This document shows positions 43,875-55,173 of a DNA stretch of 64,000 nucleotides, piece after piece; position 1 is the stretch's first letter, and the number at the start of each line of letters is the position of its first letter. Source of the DNA: Bradyrhizobium sp. 139 (GTDB lineage Bacteria; Pseudomonadota; Alphaproteobacteria; Rhizobiales; Xanthobacteraceae); assembly GCF_023074175.1 (NCBI RefSeq), contig NZ_JADPKS010000078.1, positions 62,001 to 126,000 on the forward strand, written 5' to 3'. Position numbers and translations under genes: made by a program. The notes beneath the pieces were generated by a model. The model did no database searches, was not told the DNA's origin, and saw only the letters and a program-made list of their open reading frames with translations.

Positions 43875-43919
43875 GGAGGGGGCGACCACAAGTGCCGGGT
43901 GCTTCTGGCCACCCCCTCC
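43875..43919. terminator. Hairpin between the deaminase and BMP transporter genes
   Basis: GGAGGGGG (43875-43882) pairs with CCCCCTCC (43912-43919), with a loop that can fold further. It lies in the gap where rightward and leftward operons converge, so it may act on both. A shorter CTCCT/AGGAG palindrome follows at 43924-43938. Confidence 0.5.
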
Positions 43920-43967
43920 GAACCTCCTCCGGGAGGAGCAGGTGATGTAGGCAATGCAAGAAGCGTG

Positions 43968-45047
43968 CTACTTGCCTGGCAGCTTGTCGTCGATGCCCTT
44001 CACGTAGAAATTCATGCCGAGGATCTGGCCGTCAGCAAGATTGGCGCCGCCCTTGCACTCGACCTCCTTGCCGTCCTGCCCAAGGACCGGGCACTTGAAC
44101 GGATGCAGCTTGCCGGCCGTGATCGCAGCCTGGGCATCCTCGGCCATCTTCTTCACGTCGTCCGGCATGTTGGTGTACGGCGCCATCGCGAACATGTGGC
44201 TGTCGAGGCCGCCCCAAGTGTCCTCCGATTTCCAGGCTCCGTCGAGTTCGGCCTTGACGCGCGCGATGTAGTAAGGACCCCAGGTGTCGAGGATCGAGGT
44301 CAGCTGGGTCTTCGGCCCGAACTTGATCATCTCGGAATCCTGTCCGAAGGCGAGCTTGCCGCGTTCGCTGGCGATCTGCATCGCCGCCGGTGAATCCGTG
44401 TGCTGCATGATGACGTCGGCGCCCTGGTCGATCAGCGCCTTGGCGGCGTCGGCTTCCTTGCCCGGGTCGAACCAGGTGTTGGCCCAGATGATCTTGACCT
44501 TGATGTTCGGGTTGATGGTCTGCGCCGCCAGGATCGTCGCGTTGATGCCGGAGACGACCTCGGGAATCGGGAACGAGCCGATATAGCCGAGCACGCCGGA
44601 CTTCGACATCTTGGCCGCGATCAGGCCCTGGATGTAGCGGCCCTGATACCATTTGGCCGAATAGGTCGACATGTTCTTGTCGCGCTTGTAGCCGGTGGAG
44701 TGCTCGAAATGCACGTTCGGATATTTCTTCGCGACCTTCAGCGTCGGATCCATGTAGCCGAACGAAGTCGTGAAGATCAGCTTGTTGCCGGCGCGGACGA
44801 GCTGCTCGATGGCGCGCTCGGCGTCGGGGCCTTCAGGCACGTTCTCGAGATAAGTGGTCTCGATCTTGTCGCCCAATTCCTTCACCAGCGCCTGCCGCGC
44901 GAGATCATGCTGATATGTCCACCCCAGGTCTCCGATCGGACCCAGATAGATGAACCCGACCTTCAGCTTGTCGGCGGCGGAGGCTGCACTGACGCTCCCG
45001 GAAAGCAAAAGCCCGGCAGCCAGCGCAAGAAGTGTTTTCCTCATCAT
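43968..45047 (-). CDS. BMP-family ABC transporter substrate-binding protein (nucleobase/nucleoside)
   Basis: 359 residues; ATG at 45047 after GGAGATTG opens a signal peptide (MMRKTLLALAAGLLLSGSVS). The mature part is typical basic-membrane-protein family: KVGFIYLGPIGDLGWTYQHD, IFTTSFGYMDPTLKVAKKYP, VLGYIGSFPIPEVVSGINAT and DVIMQHTDSPAAMQIASERG. BMP binding proteins carry purine nucleosides or bases. It is the last gene of the leftward transporter operon, after two permeases and the double ATPase, and lies inside the purine-degradation cluster. Confidence 0.92.
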   Translation of the reverse strand: MMRKTLLALAAGLLLSGSVSAASAADKLKVGFIYLGPIGDLGWTYQHDLARQALVKELGDKIETTYLENVPEGPDAERAIEQLVRAGNKLIFTTSFGYMDPTLKVAKKYPNVHFEHSTGYKRDKNMSTYSAKWYQGRYIQGLIAAKMSKSGVLGYIGSFPIPEVVSGINATILAAQTINPNIKVKIIWANTWFDPGKEADAAKALIDQGADVIMQHTDSPAAMQIASERGKLAFGQDSEMIKFGPKTQLTSILDTWGPYYIARVKAELDGAWKSEDTWGGLDSHMFAMAPYTNMPDDVKKMAEDAQAAITAGKLHPFKCPVLGQDGKEVECKGGANLADGQILGMNFYVKGIDDKLPGK

Positions 45048-45121
45048 CAATCTCCAAACAGTCGGGGAAAGCCACAATCCGCAGCGTGCGCGCCCCATCG
45101 CGCACGCCACGGAAATCAAAC

Positions 45122-46039
45122 TCAGCGGTCAGGCACGAACACAGTGCCGAGCGCGGCCGGTGCGGTCGAACCTCCGGTGCGCGTGCGGGAGAGCAGGACC
45201 AGAACGGTGACGGTCGCGAGATAAGGCAACGCAGACATGAACTGCGAGGGAATGCCGACGCCCCAACCCTGCGCGTGCAGTTGCAGGATCGTCACCGCGC
45301 CGAAGAGATAGGCGCCGACCACGAGCCGACCCGGCCGCCAGGATGAGAACACGACCAGCGCCAGCGCGATCCAGCCGCGGCCTGCCGTCATGCCGGGAAT
45401 GAAGAATGGCGTATAGGCGAGCGGCAGATAAGCGCCGGCAAGCCCGGCGCAGGCGCCCCCAAACATCACGGCGAAGGTGCGGATGCGCAGCACGGGATAG
45501 CCGAGCGCATGCGCGGAGACATGATTGTCGCCGCAGGCGCGGAGGATCAAGCCCGCCCGCGAACGATACAGGAACCACCAGACGCCGATGATGAGCGCGA
45601 TGGAGAAATAGACGAAGGCATCTTCGCCGAACAGCACGCGGCCGATCAGGGGGATGTCGGTGAGGCCGGGAATGGTGAGATGCACGGCCGGCGTGATGCG
45701 CTCGCCGACGAAGCCGGCGCCGATCAGGCCGGACAGGCCGACGCCGAGGATGGTCAGCGCGAGACCCGTTGCAACCTGGTTGACGGCGAGCCCGAGCGCC
45801 ATCAACGCGAAGATCAACGACATCAGCGTGCCCGCGGCGATGCCGAACAGTGCGCCGATGAAGATCGAGCCAGTGAGCCACGCGCCGGCAAAGCCGCAGG
45901 CCGCACCGACGATCATCATGCCCTCGACGCCGAGATTGAGCACGCCGGAGCGCTCGGTCACGAGCTCGCCGGTTGCGGCGATCAGGAGCGGCGTGGAGGC
46001 GGCGAGCACCGCCAGGATGATGGCTTCAGCCAGTTCCAC
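45122..46039 (-). CDS. ABC transporter permease, BMP/nucleoside family (second permease)
   Basis: 305 residues with about eight to nine hydrophobic segments and the EAA-like region VMFGGACAGLAGAYLPLAYT / GMTAGRGWIALALVVFSSWR. This matches the YufQ/NupQ type permeases of nucleoside ABC importers. It overlaps the preceding permease gene by 14 bp and is followed by the binding-protein gene after 74 bp. Together the two form the inner-membrane channel. Confidence 0.9.
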   Translation of the reverse strand: MELAEAIILAVLAASTPLLIAATGELVTERSGVLNLGVEGMMIVGAACGFAGAWLTGSIFIGALFGIAAGTLMSLIFALMALGLAVNQVATGLALTILGVGLSGLIGAGFVGERITPAVHLTIPGLTDIPLIGRVLFGEDAFVYFSIALIIGVWWFLYRSRAGLILRACGDNHVSAHALGYPVLRIRTFAVMFGGACAGLAGAYLPLAYTPFFIPGMTAGRGWIALALVVFSSWRPGRLVVGAYLFGAVTILQLHAQGWGVGIPSQFMSALPYLATVTVLVLLSRTRTGGSTAPAALGTVFVPDR

Positions 46040-47100
46040 GGGCCACCTGTCGGTTCGGGACGACCAGCTTGAAGCGGTAGAGGATGAGGGAATCGCAGGC
46101 GAGCACGTAGAACAGCAGGATGCCCTGGAAAACCTTGGTGACGTCCAACGGGATCTTCATCGCGATCTGCGCCTGCTCGCCGCCGATAAAGGTCAATGCG
46201 AGAAAAAGGCCTGCAATCAATATTCCAAGCGGGTTCAGCCGGCCGAGGAAGGCGACGATGATCGCGGTAAAACCGTAGCCGGGCGAGATGCCGGGCTGGA
46301 GATGCCCGACCGGGCCCGCGACCTCGATGATGCCGGCGAGGCCCGCGAGCGCGCCCGAGACCGCGAACGTGAGGATGATCAACTGGTCGGAATTGAAGCC
46401 GCCGAACCGCGCCGCACGGGGCGCGGCACCAACCACGCGGATCTCAAAACCCTTGATAGTTCGCCCTAGCAGGATCGCGGCGGCTGCAACGACAAGCAGG
46501 ACGATGATCGAGCCGAGATGCAGTCGCCCGCCTTCGATCAGCAGTGGTACCGTTGCCACCGGATCGAACTCGGCGGTGGTCGGGAAGTTGAAGCCTTGCG
46601 GATCGCGCCAGGGGCCGCGCACGAGATAGTCGAGGAAGAGGTCGGCGACATAGACCAGCATCAGGCTGGTCAGGATTTCGCTGGCACCGAACTTCACCTT
46701 GCAGATAGCCGGGATCAGCGCATAGAGCGCGCCAGCGGCTGCGGCCAGCACGAACATCGCCGGCAGCACCCAGACGCCGGCGTCGGTACCCTGCGTCTTC
46801 ACCGCGATCCAGCTTCCGGCGACCGCACCGATCAGGAATTGCCCTTCGGCGCCGATGTTCCAGGCATTGGCGAGATAGCAGAGCGACAGGCCGATCGCGA
46901 TCATCACCAGCGGCGTCGCCTTCACCGCGATCTCCTGGAGCGAATAGCCGTCCGTGAGCGGTGCGATGAAGTAGGCGTGCAGCGCGAGCAGCGGATTTTT
47001 GCCGAGGATCGCGAACAGGATGGCCATGGTCACGATGGTCAAGCCGATCGCGATCAGCGGTGAGACCAGCGCGATCGTGTTGGAGCGCTCGGCGCGCTTC

Positions 47101-47117
<17 letters not shown>
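46026..47117 (-). CDS. ABC transporter permease, BMP/nucleoside family (first permease)
   Basis: 363 residues, about nine membrane helices, with WNIGAEGQFLIGAVAGSWIA and the coupling region SGALAGLAGIIEVAGPVGHL typical of YufP/NupP-type permeases. It overlaps the ATPase gene upstream by 17 bp and the second permease downstream by 14 bp, so the operon is tightly packed. Residue VRGPWRDPQGFNFPTT forms the expected periplasmic loop. Confidence 0.9.
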
Positions 47118-48690
<1,573 letters not shown>

Positions 48691-49264
48691 GGGATGAAGT
48701 GCCTCAATACTGGGCTAGTTTGAACCGCCGCGTAAGGTGTGAAAAAGCGTCATCCCTTGCTCAACGCTTCGGCAGGCCGTCAGTGTCGCGAGTCACGGCC
48801 CTTGTCGGTCGATGATCGTCTCCCAATCGGCATTCGGGAGAGCCATTGCGGTTGCCTCCTGGCGGTCGCCTCCTGCGAGAGATGTTGTTGCAAATTTGTG
48901 ACGGTCCAAACCAAATCAGAACCCACTGTGCTGGCCTGACGTGAAGTTGAGCAAGATCGGGCCAGCGCGCGTATGCAATTCTCGACCGAGACAACATCGC
49001 TTTCGCTAACTGTGTCGGCATCCTTCGTCGACACAATAGATAAACGAAATCAAACGGGAATGTTCGGCAATGACGGCATCGTGTCGCCGCGCGGACGCAA
49101 CAGCGAAACGGAAAGACCTCAAACTCCCGCCGTGAAACGCCGCCTCCTGCTGAAACAAGCGGCATGCCTTGAAAGAAGTTGAGGCTTCTCACTCCGGGAG
49201 ATCGGCGCAAGTGTCGCACCCAAGGACGTTCATTTCTACGTGTCCAAACTTGGGGGTATTCAGG
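48691..49264. other. Divergent control region without recognised gene
   Basis: 574 bp between the transporter operon and the divergent outer-membrane protein gene. Several short open frames on both strands lack ribosome binding sites and recognisable products. It is presumed to hold both promoters; no riboswitch-like or operator-like palindrome stood out on reading. Confidence 0.5.
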
Positions 49265-50371
49265 ATGTCGTTTCGTTTCAGGGCAATTGCAGCAGCGGCG
49301 CTGTCACTTGCCACGCTCGCCACAGGTGGCTTGGCTCAGGCAGCAGACTTGCCGGTCAAGGCCGCCACAAAGGCGCCGGACCTCCCGTTCTTCCTGGTGA
49401 TCGACAACCGTGTGTCGTTCTCCTGGATGCCGAAGGGCACCGACCCCGGCATGTGGAGCGTCCGCCCCGATGGCAGCATCAACGGCACCACTGCCAAGCA
49501 GGTCTACTCCTTCACCCACTTCGACCTCTGGGCCTACGGCACCAACTTCTTCACTATCTCAATGTTCAAGTCCGGTCATAACGATCCCGCCTCGCCTTGC
49601 GTGGCGCCCGGCGTGACCATCACCGGTGGCCTTAACGATTGCGCGGGCGCAACCGAGATCTACGGCCTGTTCCGCTCCACCTTCGGCTGGAACGAGATTT
49701 TCAACACCAAGGCCTTCACCATGGGGCCGCTGCACAACATCTCGTTCGAAGTCGGCATGGATGCCAACACCGAGAACAACTTTCTCGCGCCGGCCAAGCG
49801 CGACGTCGTCGCCGGTCTGCAGTTCGCCTTCGACCTTCCCTACAAGGGCTACATCAACGTCGCGCCGTTGATGTACTACGAATTCCTGAACCACAACGCC
49901 TTCACCCAGTGCGGCCTGTTCGTCGCCGGGCCTGCCGGCGTCGCCTGCAACTCGGATGGCAATGTCAGCTACAAGCCGACCTGGGCTGTCGAAATCAACT
50001 ATTACATGGACCTCGGCTTCCTGCCGCCGAACATGCAGTTCTGGTCGATCAGCGGCCGCGCCGGCTGGTATGGCCCGAAGGGCGACTCGAACGGCCTGCC
50101 TGCGCTTTCCGGCACTGGCATCTTCAGCACCAAGTCCAAGACCGAGTTGAACAGTGAACCGATCCGCCTGACCTTCGATGCCTCGAAGGCTGTCTGGGGT
50201 GACAAGTACTCGCACTTCGTCGATCTCTGGGTCGCCTATCGCTACTGGCAGAACAAGTTCGGCCTCGACCATAACGCCATGGCTAGCGTCTGTACGATTG
50301 CCCCGACCGGCCAGAGCACCAAGAGCTGCACCGAGTCCACGGTTTACGGTGGCGTCACTGTGAAGTTCTGA
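49265..50371 (+). CDS. Outer-membrane beta-barrel protein, Tsx-like by weak similarity and context
   Basis: 368 residues from the ATG at 49265, which opens a signal peptide (FRAIAAAALSLATLATGGLA). The mature protein has alternating strands with many aromatic residues (FTHFDLWAYGTNFFTISMFK, GATEIYGLFRSTFGWNEIF, YINVAPLMYYEFLNHN) and ends VTVKF with a terminal Phe. The HFDLWxYGTNFF segment recalls nucleoside-specific Tsx channels. Divergence from the nucleoside ABC transporter supports a channel for nucleosides or purines. Family assignment is tentative; outer-membrane location is secure. Confidence 0.75.
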   Translation: MSFRFRAIAAAALSLATLATGGLAQAADLPVKAATKAPDLPFFLVIDNRVSFSWMPKGTDPGMWSVRPDGSINGTTAKQVYSFTHFDLWAYGTNFFTISMFKSGHNDPASPCVAPGVTITGGLNDCAGATEIYGLFRSTFGWNEIFNTKAFTMGPLHNISFEVGMDANTENNFLAPAKRDVVAGLQFAFDLPYKGYINVAPLMYYEFLNHNAFTQCGLFVAGPAGVACNSDGNVSYKPTWAVEINYYMDLGFLPPNMQFWSISGRAGWYGPKGDSNGLPALSGTGIFSTKSKTELNSEPIRLTFDASKAVWGDKYSHFVDLWVAYRYWQNKFGLDHNAMASVCTIAPTGQSTKSCTESTVYGGVTVKF

Positions 50372-50397
50372 TCGGCTGAGGGCCTCCAAGCTGCAAC

Positions 50398-50430
50398 GAT
50401 GGCGCCGCGCATGTCCCGCGCGGCGCCATC
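50398..50430. terminator. Strong hairpin between convergent genes
   Basis: A perfect 13-bp stem, GATGGCGCCGCGC with GCGCGGCGCCATC, around a 7-base loop starts 27 bp after the outer-membrane protein stop. The leftward deaminase gene ends 78 bp beyond it. No T-run follows on either strand. Confidence 0.75.
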
Positions 50431-50507
50431 GGCGCTTGAGGAACGGTACACTGCCGTACGGGGCAGGGCGCTCCACGCCTTCGCCCTACGGCTCTGGATT
50501 GGGATAG

Positions 50508-50993
50508 CTACTTTGCCCACACGCCATCATGCAGCGCTTCAGCCTCGTCCTCGAGCAGCGGGCCGACGACCTCAGTCTGCCGCTGGCCGCTGGCGAAGAC
50601 CTCGCGGCAGGGCAAATCGAGCGTAGGATTCTCCGGATGGTTGCCGGTGATGCCACGCAGGCGGTGCTCGCTGAGGCCATAGACGACGCGGCCGATGCCA
50701 GCCCAGTAGATTGCGCCGGCGCACATCGCGCAGGGTTCCGCGGAGGAATAGAGCGTGGCTTCCGCCAGCACCTCGGGGCCGAACGTACGGCAGGCTTGCG
50801 TGGCCGCCAGGCGCTCGGCATGCGCGGTGCCGTCGTGGTCCGGCATGTAGCCGTTTTCGGCCTCGATCAGCACCTTGCCGCCGGCATCGACGACGATGCA
50901 GCCGAACGGATGGTTGCCATGGGTGAGGGAACGGCGGGCGACCGCGAAGGACAGGCGCAGGAAGTGCTCGTCGCGTTCGGCTGCGCCGCTCAT
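50508..50993 (-). CDS. Nucleoside/guanine deaminase-like protein (cytidine deaminase fold)
   Basis: 161 residues; ATG at 50993 after GGGAAGAGCG. Zinc and proton-shuttle motifs are GTAHAERLAA (HAE) and SSAEPCAMCAGAIYWAGI (PCxxC). HGNHPFGCIVVDAGGKVLIE precedes them, and the C-terminal extension suits the bacterial guanine deaminase (GuaD, CDA-fold) group more than tRNA adenosine deaminase. It would convert guanine to xanthine, the substrate of xanthine dehydrogenase. It follows the remnant of a second BMP transporter by 13 bp, so it once was the distal gene of that operon. Confidence 0.82.
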   Translation of the reverse strand: MSGAAERDEHFLRLSFAVARRSLTHGNHPFGCIVVDAGGKVLIEAENGYMPDHDGTAHAERLAATQACRTFGPEVLAEATLYSSAEPCAMCAGAIYWAGIGRVVYGLSEHRLRGITGNHPENPTLDLPCREVFASGQRQTEVVGPLLEDEAEALHDGVWAK

Positions 50994-51006
50994 CGCTCTT
51001 CCCTGG

Positions 51007-51740
51007 TCAATGCCCCGCCATATGCCGGCCGATCACGGTGAGATCGGCTTCGCTGGTTCGTGCTTCATACACGAATTCGCCGTGGAACATCATCACCAGA
51101 CGATCGGAGAGTTCGAGCAATTCGTCGAGATCCTCGCTGACGAGCAGCACGGCTGCGCCGCGGTTGCGCGCGGCCATGATCAGTCGCCAGTGAAGATCAC
51201 CTGCGTCGTGGCCTTGGGATTGGCGAGCCTGGCGCCCAGGGCAAAGGCGTTGATGTTGCGCAGCACCTGCGGGATCGGCTTGGCTGCGATGAAGTCGAGC
51301 TTGCCGCTCTTGGAGGTGTAGCCCGCGATGATGAGATGTACTGGGCTTCGTCGATGTAACCGAAATAGCTGCCGGCGTTCTTGGGGTCCTTGTCGCTCCA
51401 GAGGCCGCCGCAGTGCTCGAAGCGCAGCTTCGGGAACTTGCTTGATCATGTGCGGGTTGTAGTAGCCGAACGAGGTCGGGAAGAGCAGGGTGGCGCTGTC
51501 GAGATTGATCATGGATTCAATCGTCTTCTCGACCGCGTCGGTCTCAGGCACCTTCTCTTCTTCCACAACCTTCAGGCCGGGAATCTTCTTCAGCGCCGCC
51601 GCGCCCTGCGCATGCGCCTGGTTGTAGCCATAGTCGTCGCGCGAGCCGACATAGATGAACCCGATGGTTGTGTCGGCCGCCAAGGCCGGCCGGGCGCCGG
51701 CCGCCGCGCCGAGCGTGAGGGCCGCGCCGCCCTGCAACAA
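51007..51740 (-). pseudogene. Collapsed second BMP-family ABC transporter (binding protein fused to ATPase C-terminus)
   Basis: The right part reads LLQGGAALTLGAAAGARPAL (Tat-like leader), TTIGFIYVGSRDDYGYNQAH and MINLDSATLLFPTSFGYYNP: a BMP substrate-binding protein. Its frame then breaks twice (near 51430 and 51335), with the intervening peptide KFPKLRFEHCGGLWSDKDPK in another phase, and resumes at IIAGYTSKSGKL...ATTQVIFTGD. The left part (51007-51177) encodes MAARNRGAAVLLVSEDLDEL...SDRLVMMFHGEFV, the C-terminus of a BMP-transporter ATPase. The binding-protein C-terminus, both permeases and most of the ATPase are gone; the junction is near 51180. Confidence 0.88.
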
Positions 51741-51983
51741 ATGACGTCGTGAAATCCTGCCAAAACAGATTAATTTATGAGCAATATTCGATGATTGTAT
51801 GCAGTGGAGTTAAGCAGTCTCACCGGCTCGCGCGTGTGCATGACGGGCCTGCCGGTTACCCGCATTCATGCTACCCACGCGCCGATCGGGACTGCGCTCG
51901 CGATTTTCGCTGGCACCGAACTTGTATCGATTGCCGCCGGGACCGCCGCTGCCGCGGTCCCAAGAGATGGAAAGCTCGCCGAG

Positions 51984-53258
51984 ATGGCTGCTGGTAACGC
52001 CGTTCAAACGACATCGCTCGGCGAAGAGATCGTGCGAGGGATCAACGAGCTCGCCGCGATCTCGGAAGAAGGCGACAAGCTCACCCGCATCTATCTCACC
52101 AACGAGCTGCGCAAGGCCGCCGACCTCATCTTGAGCTGGATGCGCGACGCCGGCATGAGCGCGCATCTCGATGCGATCGGAAATGTCTGCGGACGCTACG
52201 AAGGAGAGCAGCCGGGGGCACCCTGCCTGATGCTCGGCTCGCACTACGACACGGTGCGCGATGCCGGCAAATGGGACGGGCCGCTGGGTGTGATCACGGC
52301 GATCGCCTGCGTCGCCGATCTCAACCGCCGCGGCAAGCGCCTGCCGTTCGCGATCGAGGTAATCGGCTTTGCCGACGAGGAGGGCGTACGCTTCGCCTCG
52401 ACGCTGCTCGGCAGCCGGGCGGTGGCGGGCACGTTTGACGAGAGCGTCTTGAATGTGCGCGACCGCGACGGCGTCTCGATGCGTGACGCACTCGTGCAAT
52501 TCGGCCTCGACCCCGATCACATCGGCGCGGCCGCGCGGGCGCGGCGCGAGCTGCTCGCCTATCTCGAACTGCACATCGAGCAGGGCCCGGTACTGGAAGC
52601 ACAGAACCTGCCCGTCGGCGTGGTCACCGCAATCGCGGGCGCGACGCGCCTTGCCGCGCGGCTCACCGGCATGGCCGGTCACGCCGGCACGGTGCCGATG
52701 GCGCTGCGCCGTGATGCGCTCGCCGGGGCGGCCGAGTGCATCGGCGCGATCGAGCAGTTCTGCCGCACCGACGAGGGCGGCCTGGTCGGCACGGTCGGCT
52801 ATCTCCACGCGAGGCCCGGCGCGACCAATGTCATTCCGGGCGAGGTGTCGTTCACCATCGACATGCGCGCGCCGACCGACATGCATCGCAAGCACGCGGT
52901 CGCTGACGCCGTCCGCCAGATCGAGGCGATCGCAGAACGCCGGCAATTGGCGCTTCAGCTCGACGTCACCCATGAGAGCCGCACCGCCCCTTGCGCGCCC
53001 TGGCTGAAGGAGCAGATCGCGCAGGCGATTGCTGCGGAGGGTTTTTCCGTGTTCGAGCTGCCGAGCGGGGCAGGGCACGACGGCATGGCGATGATCGACA
53101 TCGCCGATGTCGGCATGATCTTCGTGCGCTGCCGCGGCGGTATCAGCCATCATCCGGACGAGCATGTCGAGCCCGCCGACGCCGACGCCGGCGCGCGCGT
53201 GCTGCTGCGGATGATCGAGAATTTCAGGCCGCGGGAGGACCGGACCGGCGCGAACTGA
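51984..53258 (+). CDS. Allantoate amidohydrolase / N-carbamoyl-amino-acid hydrolase family (M20)
   Basis: 424 residues from the ATG at 51984, the usual family length; in-frame ATGs at 51795 and 51840 would add a low-quality N-terminal extension. Di-metal ligands are in LMLGSHYDTVRDAGKWDGPL (His, Asp), FADEEGVRFASTLLGSRAV (Glu-Glu), LELHIEQGPVLE (His) and the late SHHPDEHVEPAD (His). The lid/dimerisation domain has GMAGHAGTVPMALRRDALAG. Linked to allantoinase and purine genes, it most likely splits allantoate to ureidoglycine, CO2 and ammonia (EC 3.5.3.9). A carbamoyl-amino-acid hydrolase cannot be excluded. Confidence 0.85.
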   Translation: MAAGNAVQTTSLGEEIVRGINELAAISEEGDKLTRIYLTNELRKAADLILSWMRDAGMSAHLDAIGNVCGRYEGEQPGAPCLMLGSHYDTVRDAGKWDGPLGVITAIACVADLNRRGKRLPFAIEVIGFADEEGVRFASTLLGSRAVAGTFDESVLNVRDRDGVSMRDALVQFGLDPDHIGAAARARRELLAYLELHIEQGPVLEAQNLPVGVVTAIAGATRLAARLTGMAGHAGTVPMALRRDALAGAAECIGAIEQFCRTDEGGLVGTVGYLHARPGATNVIPGEVSFTIDMRAPTDMHRKHAVADAVRQIEAIAERRQLALQLDVTHESRTAPCAPWLKEQIAQAIAAEGFSVFELPSGAGHDGMAMIDIADVGMIFVRCRGGISHHPDEHVEPADADAGARVLLRMIENFRPREDRTGAN

Positions 53259-53417
53259 CGTTGGCCCTGGGGTCAAGAGCCCGCAAGTCATCGGTTAGAG
53301 ACACGAATCAGGCGTGTTTGGAGCATCGGCAGCCAGCGTTGACACCAAGAGACATGACCCGACGACGCACATGAACAGTGTTCGTCCGCGGCCATTGAGG
53401 ACCTTTACCGGCACTCG

Positions 53418-54623
53418 ATGGACAGCGCCTTTTCGATGAGCGAGCCCTTCCTCGTTACCGGTGCGCCGCACGCATCCGCATATTATCCCCGTGACTTCGC
53501 CTGGTTCTATCCCGACGTCCTCGATCCCGAGACCATCATGGATTCGCAGGACGCGGTCCGGAGGGCTCGTTTGCTCGAAAAAAGCGTCCGCCTGATGCTG
53601 GAGGCGGTTCGCGCCAACGTCGTCACGACGACCATCGTCCCGGCGGGACGCGCGCGGTATCTCGGCGTGAACTACTTCTCGCGCCCTTCGGATACGCTGC
53701 TCGGCATTCTGGCAGGACTTCAGCAGATGATCTCTGCCGAGGAGAGGGCGTCGCCGTATCTGGCGATGTCACAATGCGCGCGTGCCGGCCGCTTGCTGCT
53801 GGCCCAATACGGCGGTGACCTAAAGAGGGCGATCTTGCAACTGGCGAGCGAGCTGGAGCCGTTCAACGATGACGGTGCCAGGTATTTGCTCTGCGACGCC
53901 CGTGCGCCGCGTTCTGCGGCGACGGACACCCGCGCCGAACGCAGGCGTTTCGTCACCAACGCTTGTGTCTACACGACGTTCGTGTGGAGCGTGCAGCTCG
54001 AGATCGTCGATGAGAACGAGTTGAAGCGGCTGCTCGGACGCGACCTCGCGCAGTACAAGAGGGACCTGTTCCGTCTGTTCGGCAAGGACGGCTACATCAG
54101 GCATTCCCTGGATACCCCGACGGGCTCGGCGGTGTCCTCGGTCGCGCTGGATTTCGTCAGCGTGCAACGCGGCTTTTGGGATCTAAACGATGCGAACGAG
54201 CGCGCGCTGTTCGCCGCCACGACGGATCTGATCATTGCGGAGCCGCGGTTTCGCATACCCGGCACGTTCCACTTCCTGGTCTCCGCGGATAATCCCCGGA
54301 ACAAGATGATCCACAAGATCGCGGCGCCCGCCTATCAGGGGCGATCCTCCTGGCCGACATTCAACGTCGAATTCGCCGATCGAATGCTGGACTATGATGA
54401 ATTCTCAGGGGGCGATACCTACCGGGCCTGGGCGCAGGGAATATTGAAGGACATTCGCACCGCGACCGAGGTCCATGGCGGATATCAGGAACTGATCTCG
54501 GAGCAAGGTCTGAAATATCGCACCTGGGCCTATAAGAGCGCCGTGGCTCACTCCTGGTTTCCTCGCTTCCTTTCCGTCTGGAGCAGGGCGTTCGGAACGC
54601 CCTTGCTCCATTGGAATGACTGA
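53418..54623 (+). CDS. Unrecognised 401-residue protein
   Basis: No signal peptide or membrane segment. The N-terminus VTGAPHASAYYPRDFAWFYP is aromatic-rich and resembles the entry of alpha/alpha-toroid glycosidase-like proteins. Later features are LASELEPFNDDGARYLLCDA, a helical middle with LGRDLAQYKRDLFRLFGKDG, NPRNKMIHKIAAPAYQGRSS and the C-terminal YRTWAYKSAVAHSWFPRFLS. No catalytic motif is recognisable to me. No operon partner: the upstream gap is 159 bp and the downstream neighbour is a pseudogene. A sugar-hydrolysing or carbohydrate-binding function is only a suggestion. Confidence 0.7.
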   Translation: MDSAFSMSEPFLVTGAPHASAYYPRDFAWFYPDVLDPETIMDSQDAVRRARLLEKSVRLMLEAVRANVVTTTIVPAGRARYLGVNYFSRPSDTLLGILAGLQQMISAEERASPYLAMSQCARAGRLLLAQYGGDLKRAILQLASELEPFNDDGARYLLCDARAPRSAATDTRAERRRFVTNACVYTTFVWSVQLEIVDENELKRLLGRDLAQYKRDLFRLFGKDGYIRHSLDTPTGSAVSSVALDFVSVQRGFWDLNDANERALFAATTDLIIAEPRFRIPGTFHFLVSADNPRNKMIHKIAAPAYQGRSSWPTFNVEFADRMLDYDEFSGGDTYRAWAQGILKDIRTATEVHGGYQELISEQGLKYRTWAYKSAVAHSWFPRFLSVWSRAFGTPLLHWND

Positions 54624-54634
54624 CCGGCGAGGGC

Positions 54635-55173
54635 TACCCCGCCGTCACGTCTACGAGCTCGCCACCCTCCAGTACCTTGGCCGCCTTGGCACGGTCGAGA
54701 TCGCCTTCCCAGGCAGCCACACGACCGTCGCAATGCAATTGCCGACGAGGTTGCTGACCGCGCGGGCCATGCCGATGAACCAGTCCACCGACAGCATCAG
54801 AACAAGGCCGATCGCAGGGATGCTCGGCACTGCGTTCAGCATCGCCGCGAGGATCACGATTGCCGACCCCGGCACGCCATCCGCGCCCTTTGAGGTGATC
54901 AGGGAGACGCCGAGCACGAGCAGGAGATCGCCGAAGGACAGCGTGTTGGTGACCTGCGCGATGAAGACGACGCGTGAGCTAGATCGAGAAGGCGTCGAGG
55001 TTGAACGAATAACCGGTCGGGATGACGAGGCCGACGACGGAATCCTTCACGCCCATCAGCTCCAGCTTCTTCATGATCTGAGGCAGCACGGCGTCGGAAG
55101 AGGCGGTCGCAAGCACGATGGTCAGCTCCTCGCGCAGGTAGGCGAGGAACTTGAGCGTCGCAGCATCAGCGAT
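54635..55173 (-). pseudogene. Remnant of a C4-dicarboxylate transporter gene (dctA-like)
   Basis: Read leftward, it gives LKFLAYLREELTIVLATASS, then VGLVIPTGYSFNLDAFSI ended by a TAG (DctA has SFNLDG-x-SIYLT), then VVFIAQVTNTLSFGDLL and VSLITSKGADGVPGSAIVIL in another frame, then SNLVGNCIATVV. After a further frame change comes WEGDLDRAKAAKVLEGGELV and a stop at 54635. This is the C-terminal half of a proton/C4-dicarboxylate symporter with at least three lesions. The N-terminal half is missing. Confidence 0.85.

Noticed and set aside
51810..53291. A 493-codon open frame antisense to the allantoate-amidohydrolase-like gene
   Set aside because: No homology-like motifs; the opposite strand carries all metal ligands of the M20 family.
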